From: an uncultured Oscillospiraceae bacterium
GTDB taxonomy: Bacteria > Bacillota > Clostridia > Oscillospirales > Oscillospiraceae
Reading direction: 5' to 3'
DNA length: 64,000 nucleotides
Assembly (NCBI GenBank): GCA_947626265.1
Contig: CANQRM010000007.1
Location: 60,497 to 124,496 of the forward strand
The number at the start of each line of letters is the position of its first letter. Position 1 is the stretch's first letter. Both the position numbers and the translations under genes were made by a program. Below the pieces are notes generated by a model, which worked only from the letters and a program-made list of their open reading frames with translations, was not told the DNA's origin and searched no databases. Shown piece after piece: positions 30,489 through 40,200 of the stretch.

Positions 30489-31763
30489 ATGATCACAGCA
30501 GTCGTTGGCATCAACTGGGGCGACGAGGGCAAGGGCCGCATGGTGGACCTGCTCAGCAGCCAGTATGACATCGTCTCCCGCTACCAGGGGGGCAACAACG
30601 CCGGCCACACCGTGGTGAACGAGCGGGGCAAATTCATACTGCACCTGCTCCCCTCCGGCATCCTGCGGCCCGACGCGGTGAACGTGATGGGACCCGGCAT
30701 GGTGGTGGACCTGGAGCAGTTCGCCAGGGAGGTGGACGACCTGCGCGCCCACGGCGTCCAGATCGGCCCGGAGAACCTGAAGATCAGCGACCGGCTCACC
30801 ATCTGCATGCCCTACCACCCCCTGCTGGACGGCCTGGAAGAGGACCGGATGGGCGCCAAGAAACAGGGCTCCACCCGCCGGGGCATCGGCCCGGTGTACT
30901 CCGACAAGTACATGCGCAAGTCCATCCGCATGGGCGACCTGCTGTTCCCGGAGGTACTGAAGGACACTATCGCGGACATCGTGGAATGGAAGAACCTGAC
31001 CGTGGCCGGGGGCTACGGCCATGAGCCTCTGGACCCCGTCGCCATGTACGACTGGGTGATGAAGTTCGGCGGCCCCTTCATGGAGCACATCACCGACACC
31101 ACCCAATACCTGACCGGCGCCATTGACAGCGGCAAGAGCCTTCTTTTGGAGGCCCAGCTGGGCGCCCTGCGGGACTTGGACTACGGCATCTTCCCCTACA
31201 CCAGCTCCTCCAGCACCCTGGCCTCCTACGCCCCCATCGGCGCGGGCATCCCCTTCAGGAAGCTGGACAGCGTGGTGGGCATCACCAAGGCCTACTCCTC
31301 CGCCGTGGGCGGCGGCCCCTTCGTGTGCGAGTTCTCCGGCCAGCAGGCCCATGACCTGCGGGAGGCCGGCGGCGAGTACGGCGCCTCCACCGGCCGGCCC
31401 CGGCGGGTGGGCGGCTTCGACGTGGTGGCCACCCGCTACGGCGTCATGATGCAGGGCGCCACGGAGCTTGCGCTGACGAAGCTGGACGTGCTCTCGGGCT
31501 TTGAGAAGATCCCCGTGTGCGTGGGCTATGAGTATGAGGGCCAGCGCCTGGACGCCTTCCCCCTGGAGCCGGTGCTGGAAAAGTGCAAGCCCATCTATGA
31601 GTATCACGAAGGCTTCTCCGGCGACATCACCGGCTGCCGGAAGTTCGCGGACCTGCCCAAGGCCGCCCAGGCCTATATCCGCTACCTGGAGGAGGCGGTG
31701 AACTGCAAGTTCACTTATATCTCCGTGGGCGCGGACCGAGACGAATACATCTACATGGGATAA
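30489..31763 (+). CDS. purA: Adenylosuccinate synthetase
   Basis: 424 residues, full length. GTP-dependent joining of IMP and aspartate, the step before PurB. The P-loop-like start is VVGINWGDEGKGRMVD; the family segments GGNNAGHTVV and GIGPVYSDKYMRKSIRMGDL are present. AAGGAG precedes the ATG. A strong terminator follows directly, so pyrG-purB-purA form one transcription unit. Confidence 0.96.
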   Translation: MITAVVGINWGDEGKGRMVDLLSSQYDIVSRYQGGNNAGHTVVNERGKFILHLLPSGILRPDAVNVMGPGMVVDLEQFAREVDDLRAHGVQIGPENLKISDRLTICMPYHPLLDGLEEDRMGAKKQGSTRRGIGPVYSDKYMRKSIRMGDLLFPEVLKDTIADIVEWKNLTVAGGYGHEPLDPVAMYDWVMKFGGPFMEHITDTTQYLTGAIDSGKSLLLEAQLGALRDLDYGIFPYTSSSSTLASYAPIGAGIPFRKLDSVVGITKAYSSAVGGGPFVCEFSGQQAHDLREAGGEYGASTGRPRRVGGFDVVATRYGVMMQGATELALTKLDVLSGFEKIPVCVGYEYEGQRLDAFPLEPVLEKCKPIYEYHEGFSGDITGCRKFADLPKAAQAYIRYLEEAVNCKFTYISVGADRDEYIYMG

Positions 31764-31770
31764 CGAAAAA

Positions 31771-31793
31771 GCCCGCTCCGCGAGCGGGCTTTT
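31771..31793 (+). terminator. Intrinsic terminator after purA
   Basis: GCCCGCTC-CGC-GAGCGGGC followed by TTTT, right after the purA stop and only 23 bases before the nadE start, so the nadE unit probably depends on read-through or on a promoter inside purA. Confidence 0.8.
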
Positions 31794-31815
31794 CTCATTT
31801 TGGAGGAAAACTCAT

Positions 31816-32544
31816 ATGCGCGACTATAAGGAAGAATTTGAAAAGCGGGTGGCGTTCATCCGTGATACTCTGGCCGCCAGCGGCCAGAAGGGCATCGTGT
31901 ACGGCAACTCCGGCGGCAAGGACTGCACATTGGTGGGCATCCTCTGCAAGGCCGCCTGCGATAACACCGTGGGCGTGCTCATGCCCTGCGCCTCCCAGCG
32001 CAACTTCAACATAGACCTGACCGATGGCAAAGAAGTGGCCGAAAAGTACGGTATCGAGACCCGCCTGGTGGACCTGACCCCGGTACGGGAGGCGGAGCTT
32101 GCCGCCCTCCAGGGCGTCACCGCCATGACCGACGCCGCCGTGGCCAACATCGCCCCCCGCCTTCGCATGACCACGCTGTACGCCATCGCCGGGGCCGAGG
32201 GCCGGCTGGTGGCGGGCACCGGCAACCGCAGTGAGGCCTATATGGGCTACTTCACCAAGTGGGGCGACGGGGCCTATGACTTCGACCCCATCGCGGACCT
32301 GACCGTGACGGAGATATACGAGTTTTTGGCGTATCTGGACGCTCCCATGTCCATCCGCACCAAGGCCCCCTCCGCCGGGCTCTTCGAGGGCCAGACCGAC
32401 GAGGGCGAGATGGGCGTGACCTACGCCGCCATCGACAAGTTCCTCCTCACCGGCGAGGCCAGCAAGCGCGACCGCGCCGTCATCGACCGCTTCCATCAGA
32501 TCAGCGAGCACAAGCGCCGGCCCCAGGTCACCTACCCCGGATGA
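31816..32544 (+). CDS. nadE: NH3-dependent NAD+ synthetase
   Basis: 242 residues, the short form without a glutaminase domain, so it uses ammonia to amidate nicotinate adenine dinucleotide. The PP-loop is YGNSGGKDCTLVG; the later AGTGNRSEAYMGYFTKWGDG segment is diagnostic. GGAGG lies 9 bases before the ATG. The stop overlaps the start of the next gene (ATGA). Confidence 0.92.
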   Translation: MRDYKEEFEKRVAFIRDTLAASGQKGIVYGNSGGKDCTLVGILCKAACDNTVGVLMPCASQRNFNIDLTDGKEVAEKYGIETRLVDLTPVREAELAALQGVTAMTDAAVANIAPRLRMTTLYAIAGAEGRLVAGTGNRSEAYMGYFTKWGDGAYDFDPIADLTVTEIYEFLAYLDAPMSIRTKAPSAGLFEGQTDEGEMGVTYAAIDKFLLTGEASKRDRAVIDRFHQISEHKRRPQVTYPG

Positions 32545-33305
32545 GCGTGCGGGATCTGGACGCCCGGCGGCTGGCCGACGCCGTGGCGAGGCTGTATGTA
32601 AAGGCCTGCCTGGAGCTGCCGGAGGCGGTGAAGGAAAAACTTTACGCCTTCGGCAACCCCTATATCATCGAAAATTTTGAAAAAAATGGAAACCTCCCCC
32701 TGTGCCAGGACACGGGCATGGCCGCGGTGTATCTGGAGGTGGGACAGGACGTGCACCTCGTGGGCGATATCCCCGCCGCGGTGGACGAGGGCGTCCGCCG
32801 GGCGGTGAAGGAGGGGTATCTCCGCTCTTCCATCGTGGCGGACCCCCTGCGCCGGACCAACACCGGGGACAATACCCCCGCGCTCCTGAACGTGGAATTG
32901 GTCCCTGGCGACAGGGTGAAGGTCACCGTGGTCCCCCGGGGCTTCGGCTGCGAGAACAAGGGCCGCGTCGCCATGCTGGCCCCCGCCGACGGCGTGGAGG
33001 GCGTGAAGGCCTTTGTGCTGGAGACGGCCCGCTTGGCCGTGCCCGACGCCTGCCCGCCGGTCATGATCGGTGTGGGCCTGGGCGGAAGCTTCGACCGGGC
33101 CCCGGCTCTCGCCAAAAAGGCTACCTTGAAGGAACGACCCAACCCGGACCCCTTCTACGCCGCGCTGGAGCAGGAGCTCTATGAGGCGACAAAAAAGTTC
33201 TCCATCGGCGTGCATATCCTGGCCGCCCCCACCCACATCGCGGGCCTGCCCTGCGCCGTCTCCGTGGGCTGCCACAGCCTCAGATACGCCTCGGAGGTGA
33301 TATGA
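32541..33305 (+). CDS. Class I fumarate hydratase, alpha subunit
   Basis: 254 residues, the N-terminal half of the iron-sulfur class I fumarase/tartrate dehydratase family (PF05681). Cluster-binding cysteines fit at LCQDTGMA, GFGCENKGR and VSVGCHSLR. It hydrates fumarate to malate together with the beta subunit; a tartrate dehydratase activity cannot be excluded. Four-base overlaps with nadE and with the beta-subunit gene indicate tight coupling. Confidence 0.88.
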   Translation: MSVRDLDARRLADAVARLYVKACLELPEAVKEKLYAFGNPYIIENFEKNGNLPLCQDTGMAAVYLEVGQDVHLVGDIPAAVDEGVRRAVKEGYLRSSIVADPLRRTNTGDNTPALLNVELVPGDRVKVTVVPRGFGCENKGRVAMLAPADGVEGVKAFVLETARLAVPDACPPVMIGVGLGGSFDRAPALAKKATLKERPNPDPFYAALEQELYEATKKFSIGVHILAAPTHIAGLPCAVSVGCHSLRYASEVI

Positions 33306-33835
33306 TGGACAAACACATCACTACCCCCCTGACCGACGAGGCCATACGGGGCCTCCGCGCCGGGGACAAGGTGCGCATCACCGGCATCATCTACACCGCC
33401 CGGGACGCGGCCCACAAAAAACTGGTGGAACTGCTGGAGGCGGGCCAGCCTCTGCCCTTCGACCCCACCGGGCAGATCGTCTACTACACCGGCCCCACCC
33501 CGGCACCCCCGGGGCGGCCCATCGGCTCCTGCGGCCCCACCACCTCCTACCGGATGGACAAATATACCCCCGCCCTGCTGGAAGCGGGCCTCAAAGGCCT
33601 CATCGGCAAGGGCCGCCGGGGCCAAGCGGTCATCGACGCTATCCAGGCGCATACCTGCGTCTACTTCTCCGCCGAGGGCGGCTGCGGAGCGCTGCTGGCA
33701 AACTACGTGAAGACCTGCGAAGTGGTGGCCTTCCCGGAGCTGGGCACCGAGGCGGTGCATAAGCTCACGGTGGAGAACTTCCCCGTCAACGTCTTCTGCG
33801 ACTGCGAGGGAAATATCTACTCCCCCTATCTCTGA
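33302..33835 (+). CDS. Class I fumarate hydratase, beta subunit
   Basis: 177 residues, the C-terminal catalytic half (PF05683). Family segments are GPTPAPPGRPIGSCGPTTSY, GKG near residue 101, and ACVYFSAEGGCGALLAN-like TCVYFSAEGGCGALLANYV. Together with the preceding gene it makes the heteromeric fumarase found in many anaerobes. It starts at an ATG overlapping the alpha-subunit stop; malic enzyme follows 15 bases later. Confidence 0.88.
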   Translation: MMDKHITTPLTDEAIRGLRAGDKVRITGIIYTARDAAHKKLVELLEAGQPLPFDPTGQIVYYTGPTPAPPGRPIGSCGPTTSYRMDKYTPALLEAGLKGLIGKGRRGQAVIDAIQAHTCVYFSAEGGCGALLANYVKTCEVVAFPELGTEAVHKLTVENFPVNVFCDCEGNIYSPYL

Positions 33836-33850
33836 TATAAGGAGCGCATC

Positions 33851-35023
33851 ATGGACTATTTGAAAGCATCTTTGGAAGCCCACGCCCAGTGGCGGGGCAA
33901 GCTCTCCATCCAGCCCAAGGCCCCGGTGGACACCGCCGAGGCCCTCTCCCTGGCCTACACCCCCGGCGTGGCGGCCCCCTGCCTGGAGATACAGAAGGAT
34001 ATAAACAAGAGCTACGAGCTCACCGGCCGCTGGAACACCGTGGCGGTGGTCACCGACGGCTCCGCCGTGCTGGGCCTGGGGGATATCGGCCCTGAGGCGG
34101 GCATGCCCGTGATGGAGGGCAAGTGCGTGCTCTTCAAGGCTTTCGGCGGCGTGGACGCCATCCCCCTGTGCGTGCGCAGCAAGGACCCGGACGACGTGGT
34201 GCGCACCGTGGCCCTGCTGGCAGGCAGCTTTGGGGGCATCAACCTGGAGGACATCGCCGCGCCCCGGTGCTTTGAGATCGAGGAGCGGCTGAAGGCACTG
34301 TGCGACATTCCCGTGTTCCATGACGACCAGCACGGCACCGCCATCATCGCCCTGGCAGGGCTTCTGAACGCCCTGAAGGTGGTGCATAAGCGTCTCGAGG
34401 ACGTGCGCGTCGTCATCAATGGCGCGGGCGCGGCGGGCACCGCCATCGCCCGGCTGCTGGCCGAGGCGGGGGCGGGGGACGTGATCGTCTGCGACCGCTC
34501 CGGCCCCATCGCCGCAAGCCGCCCCGGCCTCAACAGTGCCAAAGCCGCTCTCGCCGCCGTCACCAATAAGACCGGCCTTATGGGCACCCTGGCCGACGCC
34601 CTCAAAGGCGCGGACGCGGTCATCGGCGTGTCCGCCCCCGGGGCTATCACCGGAGAGATGGTCCAGTCCATGGCGAAGGACGCCATCGTGTTCGCCTGCG
34701 CCAATCCCACCCCGGAGATATTCCCTGACGAGGCAAAGGCCAACGGCGCGGCCGTGGCCGCCACGGGCCGCAGCGACCTTCCCAACCAGCTCAACAACGT
34801 GCTGGCCTTCCCCGGTGTGTTCCGGGGCGCCCTGGACGTGCGGGCCAGCGATATCAACCGGGACATGAAGGTGGCCGCCGCCCACGCCCTGGCGGGGTTG
34901 GTGAGTGACGAGGAGCTCACCGCCGACTACATCATCCCCAAGCCCTTCGACCCGCGGGTGCGGGACGCGGTGGCCGCCGCGGTGGCCCAGGCCGCCCGTG
35001 ATTCCGGCGTGGCACGGCTATAG
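33851..35023 (+). CDS. NAD(P)-dependent malic enzyme
   Basis: 390 residues, the short bacterial malic enzyme (about 390-430). It decarboxylates malate to pyruvate, making NAD(P)H. Catalytic and metal segments: YTPGVAAPCLEI (Tyr), SAVLGLGDIGPEAGMPVMEG (Lys), FHDDQHGTA (metal Asp) and the Rossmann loop INGAGAAGTAIARLL. AAGGAGC precedes the ATG. Placed after fumarase, it completes a fumarate-to-pyruvate route. Confidence 0.92.
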   Translation: MDYLKASLEAHAQWRGKLSIQPKAPVDTAEALSLAYTPGVAAPCLEIQKDINKSYELTGRWNTVAVVTDGSAVLGLGDIGPEAGMPVMEGKCVLFKAFGGVDAIPLCVRSKDPDDVVRTVALLAGSFGGINLEDIAAPRCFEIEERLKALCDIPVFHDDQHGTAIIALAGLLNALKVVHKRLEDVRVVINGAGAAGTAIARLLAEAGAGDVIVCDRSGPIAASRPGLNSAKAALAAVTNKTGLMGTLADALKGADAVIGVSAPGAITGEMVQSMAKDAIVFACANPTPEIFPDEAKANGAAVAATGRSDLPNQLNNVLAFPGVFRGALDVRASDINRDMKVAAAHALAGLVSDEELTADYIIPKPFDPRVRDAVAAAVAQAARDSGVARL

Positions 35024-35040
35024 ACCATACATAAGGCAAA

Positions 35041-35074
35041 GCCCCTCCGTCATGAGACGGAGGGGCCGTTTTTT
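35041..35074 (+). terminator. Intrinsic terminator after malic enzyme
   Basis: GCCCCTCCGTC (35041-35051) pairs with GACGGAGGGGC (35056-35066), then CG and six T. It ends the plus-strand operon and separates it from the convergent surface-protein gene. Confidence 0.85.
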
Positions 35075-35087
35075 GTTGTCTATGGTC

Positions 35088-37175
35088 TTACCGCCGCTTG
35101 CGCAATATCTGCACCAGGATGACCACGGCGGCTCCCAGCGCAACGCCGCAGCCCACCAGGGCGATGATAAGCCCGGTGGAGCTCCGCTCCTGCTGGGGCA
35201 CGGGCTCCGGCTGGGGCGCGGCCTGGGGCGTGGCGGGCACGGAGGTGACCGTCTCCGCCGCCACAGGCGTGGCCGTGGGCTCAGGCGTCGCCGTCGCGGT
35301 GGGTTCCGGCGTGGCCGTGGCCGTGGATGTTGGCGTCGGCGTGGGCGTGGGCATGTACGTGGGCGTAGGCACCGCCGTCACAGGCGCCGCGGGCACAGGG
35401 GTGGCCGTGGGCACCGGCGTAGCCGTGGGTACCGGCGTCGCTGTCGGCACCGGGGTCGCCGTCACCGTGGGCGCCGGCTGTATCGCCGCCGGGTTCACCG
35501 TAGGAACAGGCGTCGGTGTGGGTGTCGGCGTAGGCGTCGGTGTCGGCGTCGGTGTGGGCGTCGGCGTGGGTGTCGGCGTCGGCGTAGGTGTAGGCGTCGG
35601 CGTCGGTGTCGGCGTCGGCGTAGGCGTGGGTGTCGGCGTAGGCGTCGGTGTCGGCGTCGGTGTCGGCGTCGGTGTAGGTGTAGGTGTAGGCGTCGGCGTA
35701 GGTGTAGGTGTAGGCGTGGGTGTAGGCGTAGGTGTAGGTGTAGGCGTAGGCGTAGGCGTAGGCGTAGGCGTGGGTGTCGGCTCGGGAGTAGGCTCAGGCG
35801 TTGGTTCCGGCGTCGCCGTGGGCTCCGGCGTGGGCTCGGGCGTTGGTTCCGGCGTCGCCGTGGGGATCAGCATGGTCCCCGGCGCCGTGCGGGTATCGGT
35901 GGCGTCGCAGCGGTCGCACTTGGCCGTCTCGGTGCCGTCCGCCTCATAGGTGGCGTCATTGTTGTATACGTAGTTGGTGAAGCTGTGGCCCAGCGCCTCC
36001 GGGCCCGGCACGCTCATGGTATCGGTGTATGTCACCCCGTCATGGGAGACCGAGGCGGTGCTGTTGCTGACGCCGGGCTCTGTGCACGTGGCGTCTATCG
36101 TCTCGACCGTCACCTGCGCGGTAACGATCTCCCAGGTCCCGTCATTCATGCAGGTGAAGGTGGCCTCGGCGCTCTGGCCGTCCTCCGACCAGGTCCACTC
36201 CGGCACGCCCCAGGCATGGAAGCCCTCGAAGCTCCCGTCCAGGAACCGGTACTCCTGGATGACGCCGCCCACATAGACCGTGTGCACATCCCCGGTCACG
36301 TAGACATACAGGTCCAGGTCGCCGCCGTTGTTGCTGCCCACATGGTCATAGGGGCGGCAGGTCCTGCCGTCCACGGTCACGCTCTCCCGCCAGGGGTTGG
36401 ACAGCGTCAGCAGGTACAGGTCCTGTCCGGCGGCATTTTTGGGCACACAGCCCAGAGGGCCCTTCACGGAGCCGCCGTTTATGACCACCTCGCCGTCATG
36501 GAAGGGGGGCGCGTCCGTGGCCTCCCGCTCCAGGGTGACAGTGCCGCCGTTGATGGTGAGTTTGCCGCACTTGGCGTCGGGGCTCTCAGCGCCCACGGGC
36601 TCCTTCCCCTCCGGGGCCGTGACGGTGAGAGTGCCATTGCCCAGCTCCTGGGCCCAGACGGTCAGCTCGCTTCCCTCGGGCAGATATATTCCCTGCTTCG
36701 CCTCCAGCACGCCGCCGTCGGCGAGGATGACGTTCACCTTCCCGGACACGGTGAGGAGCGCGTCTATGGTGACATGGTCCTTCACCACGTACCAGCCCTC
36801 GGTCAGGTCCGTGACGGCGCCCGTCATCACCCAGGCCTGGGAAGCGGTCTTGCCGGTGTTCTCCACCGGGTCGAAATAGGCCGTGTCATAGGCGGTCTCC
36901 AGCGCGGGCGGCGCAGCGGGCTCCGGCAGGTCGGCGGGCCCGGCCCCGGTGAACACCTCCGCCGCGGGCAGGTCAGTGACCACAGGCCCCTGCTCCACGG
37001 GGATATTGGTCCCCTCATCCCAGGTCATCTCCCCGGTGACGGGCTCGTCGGTCAGCGGCATGTCGGCCGAGGGCGGCTCATCGCCCCGAAGCCGCGCCGG
37101 CGCCGCGCCGAGCTGCAGGCACAGCACAGCCGCGAGCAGCACGAGGACAAGTCTCTTGCGCGCAGTTTCAGACAT
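35088..37175 (-). CDS. Membrane-anchored surface protein with Pro-Thr stalk
   Basis: 695 residues. Signal peptide at 1-25 ([20 protein letters not shown]). Residues about 90-330 form a beta-rich region with repeated short strands ([27 protein letters not shown]). Residues about 380-440 match the Cys-pair module found in Firmicute surface proteins ([25 protein letters not shown]). Then a Pro-Glu/Pro-Thr stalk, and a C-terminal membrane segment ([20 protein letters not shown]) with RKRR. No LPxTG, so it is held by the membrane segment. The start at 37175 follows GGGAGGG. Function unknown; probably cell-surface display. Confidence 0.75.
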   Translation of the reverse strand: MSETARKRLVLVLLAAVLCLQLGAAPARLRGDEPPSADMPLTDEPVTGEMTWDEGTNIPVEQGPVVTDLPAAEVFTGAGPADLPEPAAPPALETAYDTAYFDPVENTGKTASQAWVMTGAVTDLTEGWYVVKDHVTIDALLTVSGKVNVILADGGVLEAKQGIYLPEGSELTVWAQELGNGTLTVTAPEGKEPVGAESPDAKCGKLTINGGTVTLEREATDAPPFHDGEVVINGGSVKGPLGCVPKNAAGQDLYLLTLSNPWRESVTVDGRTCRPYDHVGSNNGGDLDLYVYVTGDVHTVYVGGVIQEYRFLDGSFEGFHAWGVPEWTWSEDGQSAEATFTCMNDGTWEIVTAQVTVETIDATCTEPGVSNSTASVSHDGVTYTDTMSVPGPEALGHSFTNYVYNNDATYEADGTETAKCDRCDATDTRTAPGTMLIPTATPEPTPEPTPEPTATPEPTPEPTPEPTPTPTPTPTPTPTPTPTPTPTPTPTPTPTPTPTPTPTPTPTPTPTPTPTPTPTPTPTPTPTPTPTPTPTPTPTPTPTPTPTPTPTPTPTPVPTVNPAAIQPAPTVTATPVPTATPVPTATPVPTATPVPAAPVTAVPTPTYMPTPTPTPTSTATATPEPTATATPEPTATPVAAETVTSVPATPQAAPQPEPVPQQERSSTGLIIALVGCGVALGAAVVILVQILRKRR
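35508..35780 (-). repeat. Hexanucleotide repeat coding for about 45 Thr-Pro units
   Basis: 273 bases made only of alternating Pro and Thr codons in the surface protein (about residues 466-556). The third codon positions vary (ACG/ACC/ACA, CCG/CCC/CCT), so it is a protein-level repeat more than a perfect DNA repeat. It is nevertheless a candidate for length change by slippage. On the opposite strand the same bases read as Val-Gly repeats. Confidence 0.9.
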
Positions 37176-37227
37176 ACAGATCCCTCCCATTTCAGTTTTT
37201 TAACTCTCCCGGCCCCGGGAGATGCTC

Positions 37228-40200
37228 TCACATATCGAACAGGGTCATCTGGCTGGCCTCCGGCAGAGCACCGAAGGCGCCCATCTTCTTCAGGGTCTCG
37301 ATGTGGGCCATGCTCACCTTGGGGCAGGCCGCCGCCACGTCCTCGATGGACACGAAGTCCCGGCCCCCCTCCCGGGCCTTGGCCAGGTCCTGGGCCGCCG
37401 TGGCGCCCAGGCCCGCGATGGCCACGAAGGGCACCCGCAGCTGCTTCTCCCCCACGGGCAGAAACTGCAGGGCGTCGGACTCATAGATATCGATGGGGGC
37501 GAAGTCGAAGCCCCGCATGTAAAACTCGTACACCATCTCCAGGGTGGTGACCAGGTCCTGGTCCTTGGCGGTGGCGTTGGGGTCGGCGTTGATCTCCTTT
37601 ATCTTATTGCGGACCTTATTGGCCCCGCCGGTCATCATCTCCGCGTCGAAGCCCCCCTTCTGGCTGCGGCGGTAGAAAAGCGCCGCGTAGAAGGCCAGTG
37701 GATAGTGGACCTTGTACCAGGCGATGCGGAAGGCCATCAGCACATAGGCCACCGCGTGGGCCTTGGGGAACAGGTATTCGATCTTATGGCAGGAGTCGAT
37801 GTACCACTGGGGCACGCCATGGTCCTTCATGGCCTGGACCTGCTCGTCGGTGAGCTGCTTGTTCTTCTTGCGGACGTTCTCCATGGCCTTGAAGGCGGTG
37901 TTGGCGTCGATGCCCTGGTGCATGAGGTAGAGCATGATGTCGTCCCGGCAGCCGATGGTGTCGGTGACCTTGATGCCGGACTTTATCAGGTCCTGGGCGT
38001 TTCCCAGCCACACGCCGGTGCCGTGGGAGTAGCCGGAAAGGCGCACCAGCATGTCGAACTTGTCCGGCTTTGTGTCCACCAGCATCTGGCGGGTGAAGCC
38101 CGTGCCGAACTCCGGGATGCCCAGCGAGCCGGTCTGGCCGATGATGGGGTCGTTGTCCGGCAGGCCCAGGGCTTTGGGCGAGGAGAAAAGGCTCATGGTG
38201 TCCGCGTCGTCCAGGCGGATGGTCTTGGCGTCGGTGCCCGTAAGGCGCTCCAGCATATTGATCATGGTGGGATTATCGTGGCCCAGCTCGTCCAGCTTCA
38301 GCAGATAGTCCTCCATGAAATGGTATTCAAGATGGGTGGTGATGATGTCCAGGTTCTCGGCGTCCGCCGGGTGCTGCACCGGGCAGAAGTCGGTCACATC
38401 CATGTCCTGGGGGATGATGACCAGGCCCCCGGGGTGCTGGCCGGTGGTGCGCTTGACGCCCACCAGCCCCTGGGCCAGCCAGTTCTTCTCCGCGGAGGAG
38501 TACTCCAGGCCGTGGGTCTCGGCGTATTTCAGCACATAGCCGTAGGCGGTCTTGTCCGCGATGGTGCCCACGGTGCCGGCCTTGAACACATGGTCCTCGC
38601 CGAAGAGGGTCCTGGTGTAGGCGTGGGCGCTGGCCTGATACTCCCCGGAAAAGTTCAGGTCTATATCCGGCACCTTGTCGCCCTTGATGCCCAGGAACGT
38701 GGCGAAGGGGATGTCGAAGCCCTCCTTGCGCATCTCCGTGCCGCAGACGGGGCACATTTTATCCGGCATGTCCGCGCCGCAGCCGTAGCCCTTCCCGGCC
38801 TCAAAATCCGTGTGGTAGCACTGGGGGCAGAGATAGTGGGCCGGGAGGCTGTTCACCTCCGTGATGCCCGCGAGGTATGCCACCAGGCTGGACCCCACGC
38901 TGCCCCGGCTGCCCACCAGATAGCCGTGGGCCAGGCTGTCCGCCACCAGCTTCTGGGCGGACATGTAGATCACATCGAAGTGCCGGCCCAGGATGGTGTT
39001 CATCTCCATCTCCACCCGGTCGGTGATGATCTTCTCCGGGTGCTCGCCGTAGAGCTCTTTGAGCCGGCCGTAGACCAGGTCCTTCAGCTGCCCGTCGGAG
39101 TTTTCGATGGTCGGCGGATAGAGCCGCAGCTCCGGCAGCAGGGCCACCTGGCCCTCTATCATGTCCGCCACGGCGTTGGTGTTGGTCACCACCACCTCAT
39201 AGGCCCGCTCCTCGCCCAGATACTCGAACTCTTTGAGCATCTCCTCCGTGGTGCGGAAGTAGATGGGCAGGGACTTGTCCGCGTCGGCAAAGCCCTTGGC
39301 GCTCAGGAGGATGTGCCGGAACTGCTCGTCGGCGGGGTCCAGAAAATGCACGTCCCCCGTGGCGCACACCGGCTTTCCCAACTCGTCGGCGATCTCGATG
39401 ACACGGCGGTTGAACTCTTTCAGCTCCTCCTCGCTCTTCACCATGCCGTTTTCCACCATGAAGGCATTGTTGCAAAGGGGCATGATCTCGAAGTAGTCGT
39501 AAAACGCCCCCAGGCGCTTACATTCCGCCCGGCTGCGGTGGCGGCTCACGGCCTGGTAGAACTCCCCCGCCGCGCAGGCGCTGCCGATGAGCAGGCCGTC
39601 CCGGTGGGCCATGAGCAGGCTCTTGGGGATGACGGGCACCTTGTTGAAGTGCTCCAGATGGCTCTTGGAGATGAGCTCATAGAGGTTTTTCAGGCCCGCC
39701 CGGTTTTTCACCAGCAGGGAGATATGCCTCGTCCGGCCGTGGCGGCCCGCCTTGGCACGCAGGGTCCGGCACAGCCCGTCCACCTGGGAAAGCTTCTGAG
39801 CGCCCTTCTCTGTCAGCATGGGCACGAACCGGCCCAGTATCCGCCCGCACACCAGCGCGTCGTCGCTGGCCCGGTGGTGGTTGAAGGCGGGCAGGCCCAG
39901 CCGGTCGGAGACCATGTCCAGCTTGAACTTTTTCATGTCCGGCAGCAGGGCCTGGGAAAGGGGCAGGGTGTCGATGTAGGTGGGGTCGAAGGCCATCCCC
40001 GCCCGCTCCGCGGCGGCGGCGATGAACCCCACGTCGAAGCTCGCGTTGTGGGCGCACAGAGGCCTGTCCCCCGCGAAGGCCAGGAAGGCCGCCACGGCCT
40101 CCGCCTCATTTGGCGCGTCGAATACGTCCGCGTCGGTGATGCCCGTCAGGCGCTGGATGTCGGCAGGGATGGGCATTCCTGGATTTACATAAGTTTGGAA

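Noticed and set aside
35508..35870. CRISPR-like or tandem repeat array
   Set aside because: The repeat unit is six bases inside a coding frame, without spacers.
35098..35949. Long plus-strand frame made of Val-Gly repeats
   Set aside because: It is the complement of the Thr-Pro stalk of the minus-strand surface protein, which has a signal peptide, ribosome binding site and membrane anchor.
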